Shown piece after piece: positions 21,454 through 29,857 of a stretch of 36,111 bases of DNA. This DNA comes from Desulfuromonadales bacterium (GTDB lineage Bacteria > Desulfobacterota > Desulfuromonadia > Desulfuromonadales > BM103), in assembly GCA_030145205.1 (NCBI GenBank), contig JAQYVZ010000029.1, positions 1-36,111 on the forward strand, read 5' to 3'. Numbering within the stretch: the stretch's first letter is position 1; the number at the start of each line of letters is the position of its first letter. The position numbers and the translations under genes are program-made. The notes beneath the pieces were generated by a model that worked only from the letters and a program-made list of their open reading frames with translations, did no database searches and had not been told where the DNA came from.

Positions 21454-23417
21454 CAGATTTCCTCCCTGACTAGAGGTAGGCAAATCGTGACCGTCGTGCC
21501 TTTGCCCAATTCACTGTCAATGCTGATATTCCCCTGGTGTTGTTCAATAATCTGCTTGGTGATTGCCAACCCCAGGCCGGTTCCTCTTTCACGGGTGGTG
21601 TAGAAGGGCTCGAAAATCCTTCCCAGGTCCTCTTCTTCGATACCGTTGCCTGAATCGCGGAAGTCAATGGCCAGGAAGGTGTCCTGCGCCCGGGTCGTGA
21701 CCGTCAGGGTGCCGCCGTTCGGCATGGCGGCACCGGCATTCAGGACAACATTGATTGCTACCTGCCGGATCTGATCGCCGTCCGCAGGAAGCTTGGCTGC
21801 CGGGGCCTGGTAATCTCGGATGATCTCGACACCATGCAGGTCGGTGTGGTTGGCGGCAAAGTCGAGAATCTGGTCCAGCAGCTGATGGAGGTTGGTCTCC
21901 GTGAACTTCGGCTGTGGCGTGCGGGCGTAATTCAGCAGATCCTGGACAATTTTCTTGCAGCGCTTGCTTTCCCGTTTGATCTCGTGAATGTACGTAAAGT
22001 TCGGATCCTCAGGGTCGAGTTTTTTCTCGAGGTAGCCGGCATACCCCATGATGACCCCGAGCGGGTTGTTGATTTCATGGGCGACGCCAGACGACAGGAC
22101 GCCAAGTGAGGCCATTTTCCCCTGCTGGGCAAGGTTCGTTTCCAGTTCGCGGTTGCGCCGCAGGACCCGGGTCAGGCGATTGAAGGTCGTTGCCAGCTCG
22201 CCGAGTTCATCTCGGCTCTCGACCTGCATCTGTCGTTTGAACTGCCCCGCCTTGATGTCGCGGATCACTTCCGTCATATGCTTGATCGGGTCGCTGAGGA
22301 TTTTGGCGGCCAGAAATACCAGGAAAACCGAAATCAGGCCGGCCGCCAGAGAAATGACCGTCAAACTCGACATGATCCTGCCTTTGATCAGAGTCGCTTC
22401 CTGATAGAATTCATCTTCGTAAGAACCGACGGCGATGATCCAGTCCCAAGGCTGGTAATAAAGATAACGGACGATTTTGCGGCGGGGATTTTTGTCCCCC
22501 GGGTTCTGCCAGGGGTAGCGGATCCAGCCCTCGCGTTCTCTGCACATCTGCTGGATAAACGGCGTGCCGATCGAATCCCGTGCCGCGAAGATGTTGTCTC
22601 CTTCGCTTTCCGGATGGATGGTCAGCTTTCCCTTGCGATCCATGCAGTAGATGTAGCCGGTCTGTCCGACCTTTTTCGCCTTGATCCTCTCCTTCAGCTC
22701 AGTAAACGCCTTCTGCTCGGCGACCGGATCCTTATAGGTTTCTTCCAGGTAGCCGCCTGCAGCGATGATCCAGTCCCAGGGTTCGAAATATTTATAGACG
22801 ACCATCTTCTGACGGGGCCGCGCGTCGCCAAGGGCTTCGTTGCGCCAGGGGTAGACGATGGTCAGGGTTTCTCCCGGAGCAGAGTTTCTGGCCGCTTCGC
22901 TCATGCTGCGAATAAAGTAGCGGCCGTTTTCGTCCTGCCTGTCATAGACATTCTCGCCTTCGCTGGCGATATGTACGGCCAGGTCTCCCTTGGAGGTCAT
23001 GGCGTAGAGATAACCGGATTCGCCAACTTGAACGATTTTCATAGCGCGGCGCACTGCATCCTGAGCACTCTCCAGATCGATTTTCCCTGCCAGGATTTGC
23101 TGCTGTTGCGCGTTCACCATGCCGCAGGTTAACAGCACCAGGGATTCGAGGTCTTCCCGAACCGTTAATTTCTTGTCTTCCTGGTAGACCTGAAACTGGC
23201 GATGGTGGGAATCGAGCAGATCGACGGTGAAGCCGGCGAGATGGTCCAGGTCATCCATGCTGGTCTGGGTGATTCCCAGGTGTGCCTGCCGGTAGCCGAT
23301 CCAGCCGACCACGGTGCCGACCACAAAAATCGGCACCAGGACCAGTGGCAGGACGACCACCACCATCTTCCAGCGGATATTCAGTTTGTTGACAAATGTG
23401 AAAAGATGCCGACCCAT
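21453..23417 (-). CDS. Membrane histidine kinase with two extracytoplasmic Cache domains
   Basis: This kinase has 654 residues. Helices at about 18-41 and 350-373 flank a large periplasmic region with two similar Cache_2-type units: GYLYAMTSKGDLAVH, YPW and FEPWDWIIAAGGY (about 135-223), then GYIYCMDRKGKLTIHPESEG, YPW and YQPWDWIIAVGSY (about 254-333). A HAMP linker (about 365-420), a HisKA domain with H447 in AHEINNP, and an ATPase domain with GNGIEEE and GTGLGLAI follow. Cache_2 domains commonly bind small carboxylates. The ATG at 23417 gives the best N-terminus; a start at 23450 is also open. It is cotranscribed with the NtrC-type regulator. Confidence 0.93.
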   Translation of the reverse strand: MGRHLFTFVNKLNIRWKMVVVVLPLVLVPIFVVGTVVGWIGYRQAHLGITQTSMDDLDHLAGFTVDLLDSHHRQFQVYQEDKKLTVREDLESLVLLTCGMVNAQQQQILAGKIDLESAQDAVRRAMKIVQVGESGYLYAMTSKGDLAVHIASEGENVYDRQDENGRYFIRSMSEAARNSAPGETLTIVYPWRNEALGDARPRQKMVVYKYFEPWDWIIAAGGYLEETYKDPVAEQKAFTELKERIKAKKVGQTGYIYCMDRKGKLTIHPESEGDNIFAARDSIGTPFIQQMCREREGWIRYPWQNPGDKNPRRKIVRYLYYQPWDWIIAVGSYEDEFYQEATLIKGRIMSSLTVISLAAGLISVFLVFLAAKILSDPIKHMTEVIRDIKAGQFKRQMQVESRDELGELATTFNRLTRVLRRNRELETNLAQQGKMASLGVLSSGVAHEINNPLGVIMGYAGYLEKKLDPEDPNFTYIHEIKRESKRCKKIVQDLLNYARTPQPKFTETNLHQLLDQILDFAANHTDLHGVEIIRDYQAPAAKLPADGDQIRQVAINVVLNAGAAMPNGGTLTVTTRAQDTFLAIDFRDSGNGIEEEDLGRIFEPFYTTRERGTGLGLAITKQIIEQHQGNISIDSELGKGTTVTICLPLVREEI

Positions 23418-23516
23418 TGTTTTCCCTACCTGTTTAAAAAAAATCAACAAATTATGCTGGATATGGAGAGAAAAAGCAAGGTGGCAAAACGGCTTTTTAT
23501 TCGTAGGGTAAGGTGG

Positions 23517-24647
23517 CTAATAGAGCTCGTACTTGAGCAGGCGACATTCAATCGGGCCGTTGTAAAGAACCAGTCGACGGGAGGCTTTCAGGCCAACTTT
23601 TTTGGCCAGTTGCAGGTTGCCGGTCAGCACCCAGGCCGTCCAGCCGGTCCAACGTTGTTTGAGGGTGTCGCCGATGCTGCGGTAGAGGGGCTCTAGAGCG
23701 TGACAGTCCCCCAGGCGTTCACCATAGGGCGGGTTGAGCAGCAGAGTTCCCGGTTCAGCAGGGGGCTGCAGATCGGCAAAAGCGCAGTGTTGCCAGTGGA
23801 TTGCGTCCTGCATACCGCTGCGGGTGGCGTTGCTACGGGCTGTTTTCAGCGCGCGTTGGTCTTTGTCCGCGCCCAGGATTGTAACGGGTGAGGTTGCGTG
23901 AACTTCCGCCTGTGCGGCCTCTTTCAACTCCTGCCACGCCTTGCGGTCCAGGTCCGGCCAGCGCTCGAAACCGTAGCTGCGGCCGAACAGCCCCGGAGCA
24001 CGCCGCGTGGCCAGCAGGCAGGCTTCCAGGGGCAGGGTTCCCGACCCGCACATGGGGTCGACGAACGGGGTGGTGCCCTCCCAGCCGCTTAGTCCGATCA
24101 GCCCGGCGGCCAGGGTTTCACGGAGGGGCGCGACGGTCAGATCCTGGCGGTAGCCGCGACGGTGCAGGCCGTCGCCGGCGAGGTCCAGGCTGACGGTACA
24201 GCGGTCGTTGGCAAGGTGAACGTTGATGCGCAGGTCGGGGCTCCCCGGATCGACATTCGGTCGTTGTCCGGTCCTGTCCCGCAGCATATCGACAATGGCG
24301 TCTTTGGTTTTAAGCGCAACGTATTTCGAGTGATTGAGCTGGGAGTTGCGGACTTTGGCATCGACTGCGATGGTCATGTCCGGGGTGAGATAATCCAGCC
24401 AGGGAAGTTCACGGACCCTGGCATAGAGCATCTCAGCCGAAGGACAGGGAAAGGTGCTAACCGGTTGCAGAATGCGATTGGCGGTGCGCAGCCAGAGACA
24501 GGCCCGGTAGGCGTCGCGGCGTGAGCCGGTGAAGGCCACACCGCCGGTAACGCTCTCAAGAACCGTGAGTCCGAGGTCAGTCAACTCCCGGGACAGGGCC
24601 TCCTCGAGGCCTTTCGCCGTGGTTGCAAAGTAGGATGTCGATGTCAT
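23517..24647 (-). CDS. THUMP-domain class I RNA methyltransferase (RlmL/YpsC-like)
   Basis: This 376-residue protein has a ferredoxin-like/THUMP N-terminal part (about 1-160) and a Rossmann methyltransferase domain. DPMCGSGTLPLEA forms the SAM site (about 206-218) and NPPYGER is the catalytic N-P-P-Y motif (about 308-314). It resembles the first half of E. coli RlmL, which makes m2G2445 in 23S rRNA, and the stand-alone YpsC type. The RlmK half is absent. It lies 15 bp behind the AI-2E-family gene. Confidence 0.9.
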   Translation of the reverse strand: MTSTSYFATTAKGLEEALSRELTDLGLTVLESVTGGVAFTGSRRDAYRACLWLRTANRILQPVSTFPCPSAEMLYARVRELPWLDYLTPDMTIAVDAKVRNSQLNHSKYVALKTKDAIVDMLRDRTGQRPNVDPGSPDLRINVHLANDRCTVSLDLAGDGLHRRGYRQDLTVAPLRETLAAGLIGLSGWEGTTPFVDPMCGSGTLPLEACLLATRRAPGLFGRSYGFERWPDLDRKAWQELKEAAQAEVHATSPVTILGADKDQRALKTARSNATRSGMQDAIHWQHCAFADLQPPAEPGTLLLNPPYGERLGDCHALEPLYRSIGDTLKQRWTGWTAWVLTGNLQLAKKVGLKASRRLVLYNGPIECRLLKYELY

Positions 24648-24662
24648 GGTCAGATCAGTCGT

Positions 24663-25799
24663 TCAGGGTCCGCGTTCCAGGTCGAGGGCGCTTTCCGGCA
24701 GTCGGAATGTCCTTCGGTACATGCGGACTTCGAGGATTGTCATCTTGATGATGCTGACGATCGGTACGCCGATAATCATACCGATGATGCCGTAAAGTTT
24801 GCCGCCAACGATGATCGCAAAGAAAACCAGGAGGGGATGCAGATTGGAGACCCTGGAGATCAGTACCGGGATGAGAATAAAATTATCGATCAGAACCTGG
24901 GCGATCAGGACATAGAGGATGACCGTCCACCAGAATTGTCCCCCCAGACCGAAGTCGACGAAGGCCATCAGGATGCCGGGCACCATGCCGACAATCGGCC
25001 CGATGTAGGGGATCAGATTCGTGATGCCGGCAAAAATACCCAGAACCAGGGCGTAGCGGATATCCGTCAGGGAGAGACCCAGCCAGACGACTAGTCCGAC
25101 AATAAAGGCTTCGAGAATCCGACCGCGAATAAACTGCGCCAATTGGCGGCTGACCAAGTAGGAGAGGTCGTGGATCATCTCAAAATGCCGATTAGGCGTG
25201 AGTGAGACGAAAGCGCGCAGGATGGTCCGGCCGTCACGAAGGAAAAAGAAAGTGAACAGTGGTACCAGCACCATCAATCCGCCGATTTTGAGGGCAGAGA
25301 CCGGGGTGCGCGCCAGGGTCGCCGACAGGATTTGCTGCGTCCAGAGATTGATTTTGGTGTTTAGATCGTAACTTTTGATCTGCGGAAAGTGCTCATGAAT
25401 AGTATCGAGGACCTCTTTGGCATAGCCGGTGAACTTGTCGGCGTAGCGGGGCAGGTCAACGCCCAGGTTGGTCCAGAGGGCCTCCCAGTTCGGCAGGAAG
25501 CGGAGGGCCAGAATGGTGCCAATGCCGACAATCAGCAGATAGACCAAAAAAATACTGTTGGTTCGGCCGAGCCCAGATTTCTCAATGAAACGCACCAGGG
25601 GGGAGAGGAGAAACGAGAGTACAAATGCCAAAAACAGCGGCATGAACAGAACCGAAAAGGCGGTTCTGGAGAGATTGGTCAGCGAGGAGGCCGAAGAAAA
25701 GAGTGCCAGCCCACTGGCGATCGCGGTCGTCAACACCAGGAACGCGAGCAGGATCTGTCCCCGGGTCCAGCCACGACGTTGTGGAGGGGCCACATTCAT
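24663..25799 (-). CDS. AI-2E family (PerM-like) membrane transporter
   Basis: This 378-residue protein has about eight transmembrane helices: two near the N-terminus, a soluble stretch (about 95-150), and a C-terminal bundle with the family block GIFAGITNLIPYIGPIVGMVPG. A lysine/arginine-rich N-terminus points to the cytoplasm. Members include the quorum-signal exporter TqsA and sodium/proton antiporters, so the substrate is open. The ATG at 25799 overlaps the stop of the cyclic-nucleotide-binding gene (ATGA), so the two are coupled. Confidence 0.9.
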   Translation of the reverse strand: MNVAPPQRRGWTRGQILLAFLVLTTAIASGLALFSSASSLTNLSRTAFSVLFMPLFLAFVLSFLLSPLVRFIEKSGLGRTNSIFLVYLLIVGIGTILALRFLPNWEALWTNLGVDLPRYADKFTGYAKEVLDTIHEHFPQIKSYDLNTKINLWTQQILSATLARTPVSALKIGGLMVLVPLFTFFFLRDGRTILRAFVSLTPNRHFEMIHDLSYLVSRQLAQFIRGRILEAFIVGLVVWLGLSLTDIRYALVLGIFAGITNLIPYIGPIVGMVPGILMAFVDFGLGGQFWWTVILYVLIAQVLIDNFILIPVLISRVSNLHPLLVFFAIIVGGKLYGIIGMIIGVPIVSIIKMTILEVRMYRRTFRLPESALDLERGP

Positions 25800-26329
25800 G
25801 TTTCGATTGTCTCCGGGGCGGCATCTTCACCCAACATTCTTTGCAAGCGACGGATCTCGATGCTGGCGGCTTGCAGTCGCTCACTGACGACGCGAGTCAG
25901 GCCGAACAGGATGTGACTGGCCGCTCGAGGATTTTCTTCTGCAGCCTCCTGCAGGTCCGAACGGAACAGGCCGACCAGTTCGGTGGCCTCCAGGGTGCGT
26001 GCCGAAGCTGAGCGTTGTACCGGTGCCGTCAAGGTGGTTTCGCCGAAAAAGTCTCCCGGGCCCAGTCGGGCGAGGTCTTCCTCTTCCCCCTGTGGGGTCC
26101 GGGAGAAGATCTGGATCGAACCGCTGCGGATCATGTACATGCCGGAGCCGGGGTCGCCGTCTTCAAAAATAATTTCATGCGCGCGGTAGTTGCGCAGATG
26201 AACCAGGTTCTCGAGCAGAGAGATCTCTTTGGCAGACAGCTCCGAGAAAAGCGGCAGGTTGCTCAGAAAATAAGCCAGGGAGTCCTGCTCGGGGGTCTTG
26301 CGAAAAATATTGCTCCAGATCGGGTCCAT
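25796..26329 (-). CDS. Cyclic-nucleotide-binding domain protein without DNA-binding domain
   Basis: This 177-residue protein has one cNMP-binding beta-barrel (about 25-140) with the family landmarks EIIFEDGDPGSGMYMIRSGSI and GPGDFFGETTLTAPVQRSASARTLE; the GETTL-x6-RSAS segment is the phosphate-binding cassette. A helical tail (about 140-177), probably a short coiled coil, follows. There is no helix-turn-helix, so it is a ligand-sensing adaptor, not a Crp-type regulator. It is coupled by overlap to the AI-2E-family transporter and may gate or regulate it. Confidence 0.88.
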   Translation of the reverse strand: MDPIWSNIFRKTPEQDSLAYFLSNLPLFSELSAKEISLLENLVHLRNYRAHEIIFEDGDPGSGMYMIRSGSIQIFSRTPQGEEEDLARLGPGDFFGETTLTAPVQRSASARTLEATELVGLFRSDLQEAAEENPRAASHILFGLTRVVSERLQAASIEIRRLQRMLGEDAAPETIET

Positions 26330-26350
26330 GGCGGCCTCGTTTAAACAGAT

Positions 26351-27211
26351 TTATTGCAACTGCCCGAAGTGGTTCTGGATGGTTGCAGGAAAAGGCTGGT
26401 TAATTCGATAGTCATCAAAAATAATCACCAAGGTCTCTTGGAGCTGGGGACGATTGGTGACCTGGGACAGTTTGACCGGCAGGTCGAAGCCGTCGACCTG
26501 TTCGTAGGTGACTTCAATCAGGTCGTCAATTTGTCCGTCAGGGCTGGTGATTTTCATGCGGGCAGGCAGGTGCCCGCCGGGGACTTCATGGTAACGCATT
26601 TCCAGAGTGAGTTTCAGGCCATCAGCGGTCAGCAGCCCGATCTCCTGGATCGTCAGGTTGCCAGCGTTGATGTCGAAATACAGGCTGGTAATCTTGTCCT
26701 GAGGTAAAGGCAGTTTGCGTGTATAGAAGGCCTCCTGCAGTGTCGTCGGCGTGTTGAAGGTCAGCTCGACCCGTTTCAAGAGGGTCTCGCCGAGCTGTGT
26801 GTCCGCAGTTTTAACCGTGGCCTTGCCGGCCAGAGTGCGTCGTTGCACGGCCTGTCCCTCAGGAATCAGTGCGCCTTCCAGACTGGTCGTGAGAATCCTT
26901 GCCAGGGCACCCGCCAAAGATTGCTCCGACGGGGTGGGCTGTGGGCTCATGGTCGTAACCAATCCCTGCCGCTGTTGTTGCCAGTACCTGACCAGCAGGG
27001 GAGAGGTCGGCAGCGGCTGGTCGGCAGGCATGCTGGCGGTACGAGCCAGTGCTTCAAGGTTGTTCAGGGAAATTCGGCTGGAGTATTGCTCCAGTTCAGG
27101 CTGCAGGGAGCTGCGTTGCAGCGCGGTTTCTTCCAGAACCGCAATCCGGTCGTCGCCGATGGCCAACCCCGGCAACAACAGGAAAAGACAGAAGAAAAGA
27201 CGCACGAGCAT
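26351..27211 (-). CDS. Secreted protein of unknown function
   Basis: This 286-residue protein has a clear signal peptide (about 1-19). The mature part begins with a helical, glutamate- and leucine-rich stretch (about 20-60), then a beta-rich region (about 130-286) that ends with QETLVIIFDDYRINQPFP. That ending resembles outer-membrane lipoprotein-sorting-type (LolA/LolB-like) folds, which often close with a YRVNxPLP-like strand, but similarity is too weak to assign. It lies 21 bp ahead of the cyclic-nucleotide-binding gene in the same operon. Confidence 0.75.
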   Translation of the reverse strand: MLVRLFFCLFLLLPGLAIGDDRIAVLEETALQRSSLQPELEQYSSRISLNNLEALARTASMPADQPLPTSPLLVRYWQQQRQGLVTTMSPQPTPSEQSLAGALARILTTSLEGALIPEGQAVQRRTLAGKATVKTADTQLGETLLKRVELTFNTPTTLQEAFYTRKLPLPQDKITSLYFDINAGNLTIQEIGLLTADGLKLTLEMRYHEVPGGHLPARMKITSPDGQIDDLIEVTYEQVDGFDLPVKLSQVTNRPQLQETLVIIFDDYRINQPFPATIQNHFGQLQ

Positions 27212-27315
27212 GTATAATCCTTTAAACGGGGGTTGTTGACACCCCGGAAGCGCATTGTTAATTTAAGACGTTAACGAAGGATAATCGATAATTTAGCCGG
27301 TTGCAAGGAGCTTCT

Positions 27316-29148
27316 GTGCCTGTTTTTAATCCATCCAGACAACCTGCTTCCCCCGGGGTTTACCTGATGAAGGGTTCGGATGGTGAAGTGCTGTATGTCG
27401 GCAAGGCGAAAAATCTGCGCAACCGTTTGCGCAGCTACCTGAATGCTGGCCGCGACAGCCGCCCGCAAATTCGCTTTCTGCTCGATCGGACCGTTGCGGT
27501 TGAGACCATTGTTACGGATACGGAAAAAGAAGCTCTGATCCTCGAAAACACCCTGATTAAAAAGCACCGCCCCCGCTACAATATCCACCTGCGCGACGAC
27601 AAGACCTTTGTGTCCCTCCGGCTGGATCTGCGTGAGACCTTTCCGGCCATTCAGATTGTGCGCAATGTTAAGCCGGATGGAGCACGCTATTTCGGACCTT
27701 TTGCCTCTGCGTCTGCAGTCAGGCAGACGCTCAAGGAAATTTACCGGCTTTTCCCGCTCAGACATTACCCGCTCGAGACCTGTCAGCGCCGGGGACGCCC
27801 CTGCCTGTTTCACCAGATTGGTCAGTGCAGCGCCCCTTGCCATGGCAAAATCTCCGCAGCGGACTATCATCGGCTGGTCGATGGCGTGGTCGCCCTGTTG
27901 AGCGGGCGCCAGGCTGATGCCATTGCCAGCCTGCAGACCCGGATGACTGCTGCTGCGGCTGAGCTGCGCTACGAAGATGCGGCCCGGATGCGCGACCAGA
28001 TCCAGTCTATCGAGCAGACGGTGGAGCACCAAAAAGCGGTTCGCCACCAGGCCGAGGATCAGGATGTGGTCGGTTTCTACCGGGAAGGTGGCGAGGTTGA
28101 GGTGGTGGTCATGTTCTTCAGGAACGGTCGCCTGATGGATCGACGCAGCTACAACCTGGACTGGCGTGCGGACGAAGCGGAGCTGCTCGAAGAGTTCCTG
28201 GGGCGTTTTTACGACCGGGATGTGCCGGTCCCTGCCGAGGTCCTGCTGCCCGTTGCCGTGGAGGGCATGGATACTCTGGCAGATTGGCTGACGGAACGGC
28301 GCGGCAAAAAAGCGCAGCTGCTGGCGCCGCAACGCGGCGAGCGCCGCTCTCTGGTGGAAATGGCGAACCGGAACGCGCGGGAATCATGGCAGGAACGCGG
28401 CAGCCGCAGAGAAGCACGCCAGGCTGTGCTGACGGCGATCCAGGAAAAACTGCAGCTGGCGCGGCGGCCGGTGCGGATGGAATGCTTTGACATTTCAACC
28501 ATCCAGGGTGACGCGATGGTTGGCAGCATGGCGGTTGTGCTGGACGGGGAACCGGCCTCGCGTGAATACCGGCACTACAAGATCAAGTCGGTTGTCGGCA
28601 CCGATGATTATGCGGCCTTGCGCGAAGTTTTGCGGCGTCGTCTGGAGCGAGGACTCCGCGAGGACTGTTTGCCTGATTTTATCCTGATCGATGGTGGCAA
28701 GGGGCAACTGGGCGTTCTAAAAGTTTTGCTGGATGAAATGAACCTGCTCGATCAGGTTTCGATCGCGGGTATCGCCAAGAGCCGGGTCAAGGCCAATGCA
28801 CGCGGCAAGGTCGTGGAGCGCAGTGAAGAGCGGTTTTTTCTGCCGGGGCGGAAGAACCCGGTCATCCTCAAGCGGGGGTCCGCTGAGTTGTTTTTGCTGG
28901 AGCGGCTGCGCGATGAGGCCCATCGTTTCGCCATCACACACCATCGGAAGGTGCGGGGGCGGCGCAGCCTGGCCTCCGAACTGTCAAATATCAAAGGCGT
29001 TGGGACAAAACGCCAACAAGCGTTGCTCAGACATTTCGGTAGTCTTAAACGACTTCGGGCGGCAAACCTTGAGGCCTTAATGAAAGTTCCTGGGCTACCT
29101 TCATCATTAGCGGTCAGTATTTATCAGCATTTTCACGAGTCAGATTAA
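27316..29148 (+). CDS. uvrC: UvrABC excision nuclease subunit C
   Basis: This 610-residue protein has the full UvrC set: a GIY-YIG nuclease domain (PGVYLMKGSDGEVLYVGKAKNLRNRL at about 12-37), a cysteine-bearing CQRRGRPCLFHQIGQCSAPC segment, a UVR domain for UvrB contact (about 200-235), the RNase-H-like 5' nuclease domain (ECFDISTIQGDAMVGSMAV, about 387 on), and a C-terminal helix-hairpin-helix (IKGVGTKRQQALLRHFGS). It makes both incisions in nucleotide excision repair. The start is GTG at 27316 with AAGGAG at 27305-27310; a TTG at 27301 is less likely. It meets the OmpR-type regulator gene tail to tail with a four-base overlap. Confidence 0.96.
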   Translation: MPVFNPSRQPASPGVYLMKGSDGEVLYVGKAKNLRNRLRSYLNAGRDSRPQIRFLLDRTVAVETIVTDTEKEALILENTLIKKHRPRYNIHLRDDKTFVSLRLDLRETFPAIQIVRNVKPDGARYFGPFASASAVRQTLKEIYRLFPLRHYPLETCQRRGRPCLFHQIGQCSAPCHGKISAADYHRLVDGVVALLSGRQADAIASLQTRMTAAAAELRYEDAARMRDQIQSIEQTVEHQKAVRHQAEDQDVVGFYREGGEVEVVVMFFRNGRLMDRRSYNLDWRADEAELLEEFLGRFYDRDVPVPAEVLLPVAVEGMDTLADWLTERRGKKAQLLAPQRGERRSLVEMANRNARESWQERGSRREARQAVLTAIQEKLQLARRPVRMECFDISTIQGDAMVGSMAVVLDGEPASREYRHYKIKSVVGTDDYAALREVLRRRLERGLREDCLPDFILIDGGKGQLGVLKVLLDEMNLLDQVSIAGIAKSRVKANARGKVVERSEERFFLPGRKNPVILKRGSAELFLLERLRDEAHRFAITHHRKVRGRRSLASELSNIKGVGTKRQQALLRHFGSLKRLRAANLEALMKVPGLPSSLAVSIYQHFHESD

Positions 29149-29855
29149 TCTTCAGATGCGCCAACATACTGATATCCGACGCCATGAGCGGTCAGGATGA
29201 CGGTGGGGTTTTCGGGGCGGGGCTCCACCTTTTTGCGTAATTGAGCAATATGCTGGTCAAGCGTTCGGGTCGTCCCCTGGTAATCAATTCCCCAGGCATG
29301 ATTCAGCAGGACATCTCTGCTGAGAATTTCTCCGGGGTGCTGATGAAAAAAAGTCAGCAGGGTCAGCTCCCGCAGGGTCAGGCGGCAGATCCTGTCGTCA
29401 AGCAAGACTTCGAGGCGCTTGCGATTGACCAATGCATCTCCGAAGCGGAATTCGTCCGGCTGCGGAGTGGGGTCATTATCGGAACGTCTGCTGCGGCGCA
29501 GCATCGCCTTGACGCGGGCGCGTAATTCGTGCAATCCAAAGGGCTTGGTGATGTAGTCATCCGCACCCAATTCCAGACCGATTACTTTGTCAATCTCTTC
29601 ATTCTTGGCTGTCAGCATGATGATCGGGACGGTTGTATCCTGTTGCCGGATGTGTCGACAGACATCGTAGCCGCTCAGCTCCGGCATCATCACATCGAGC
29701 AGGACCAGATCCGGCCGATCCGCCTGAAAGCATTGCAGGGCCTGCTGTCCATCGACTGCGGCTTCGACCCGGTAGCCTTCATCCGTCAGGAGATCTGACA
29801 GGCCCAGCCGCAGGTTGAGGTCATCTTCGGCGATCAGGATTTTGATAGAAGCCAT
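29145..29855 (-). CDS. OmpR/PhoB-family response regulator
   Basis: This 236-residue regulator has a receiver domain with D10/D11, phospho-acceptor D54 and K104 (about 5-115), and a C-terminal winged helix (about 138-232) with LTLRELTLLTFFHQHPGEILSRDVLL and the recognition-helix block TRTLDQHIAQLRKKVEP. It lies 2 bp after the kinase gene and belongs to its operon. Targets are unknown. Confidence 0.95.
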   Translation of the reverse strand: MASIKILIAEDDLNLRLGLSDLLTDEGYRVEAAVDGQQALQCFQADRPDLVLLDVMMPELSGYDVCRHIRQQDTTVPIIMLTAKNEEIDKVIGLELGADDYITKPFGLHELRARVKAMLRRSRRSDNDPTPQPDEFRFGDALVNRKRLEVLLDDRICRLTLRELTLLTFFHQHPGEILSRDVLLNHAWGIDYQGTTRTLDQHIAQLRKKVEPRPENPTVILTAHGVGYQYVGASED

Positions 29856-29857
29856 AC

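Noticed and set aside
27271-28332. Minus-strand frame of 353 codons across uvrC
   Set aside because: Antisense to conserved UvrC domains; no family features or ribosome site.
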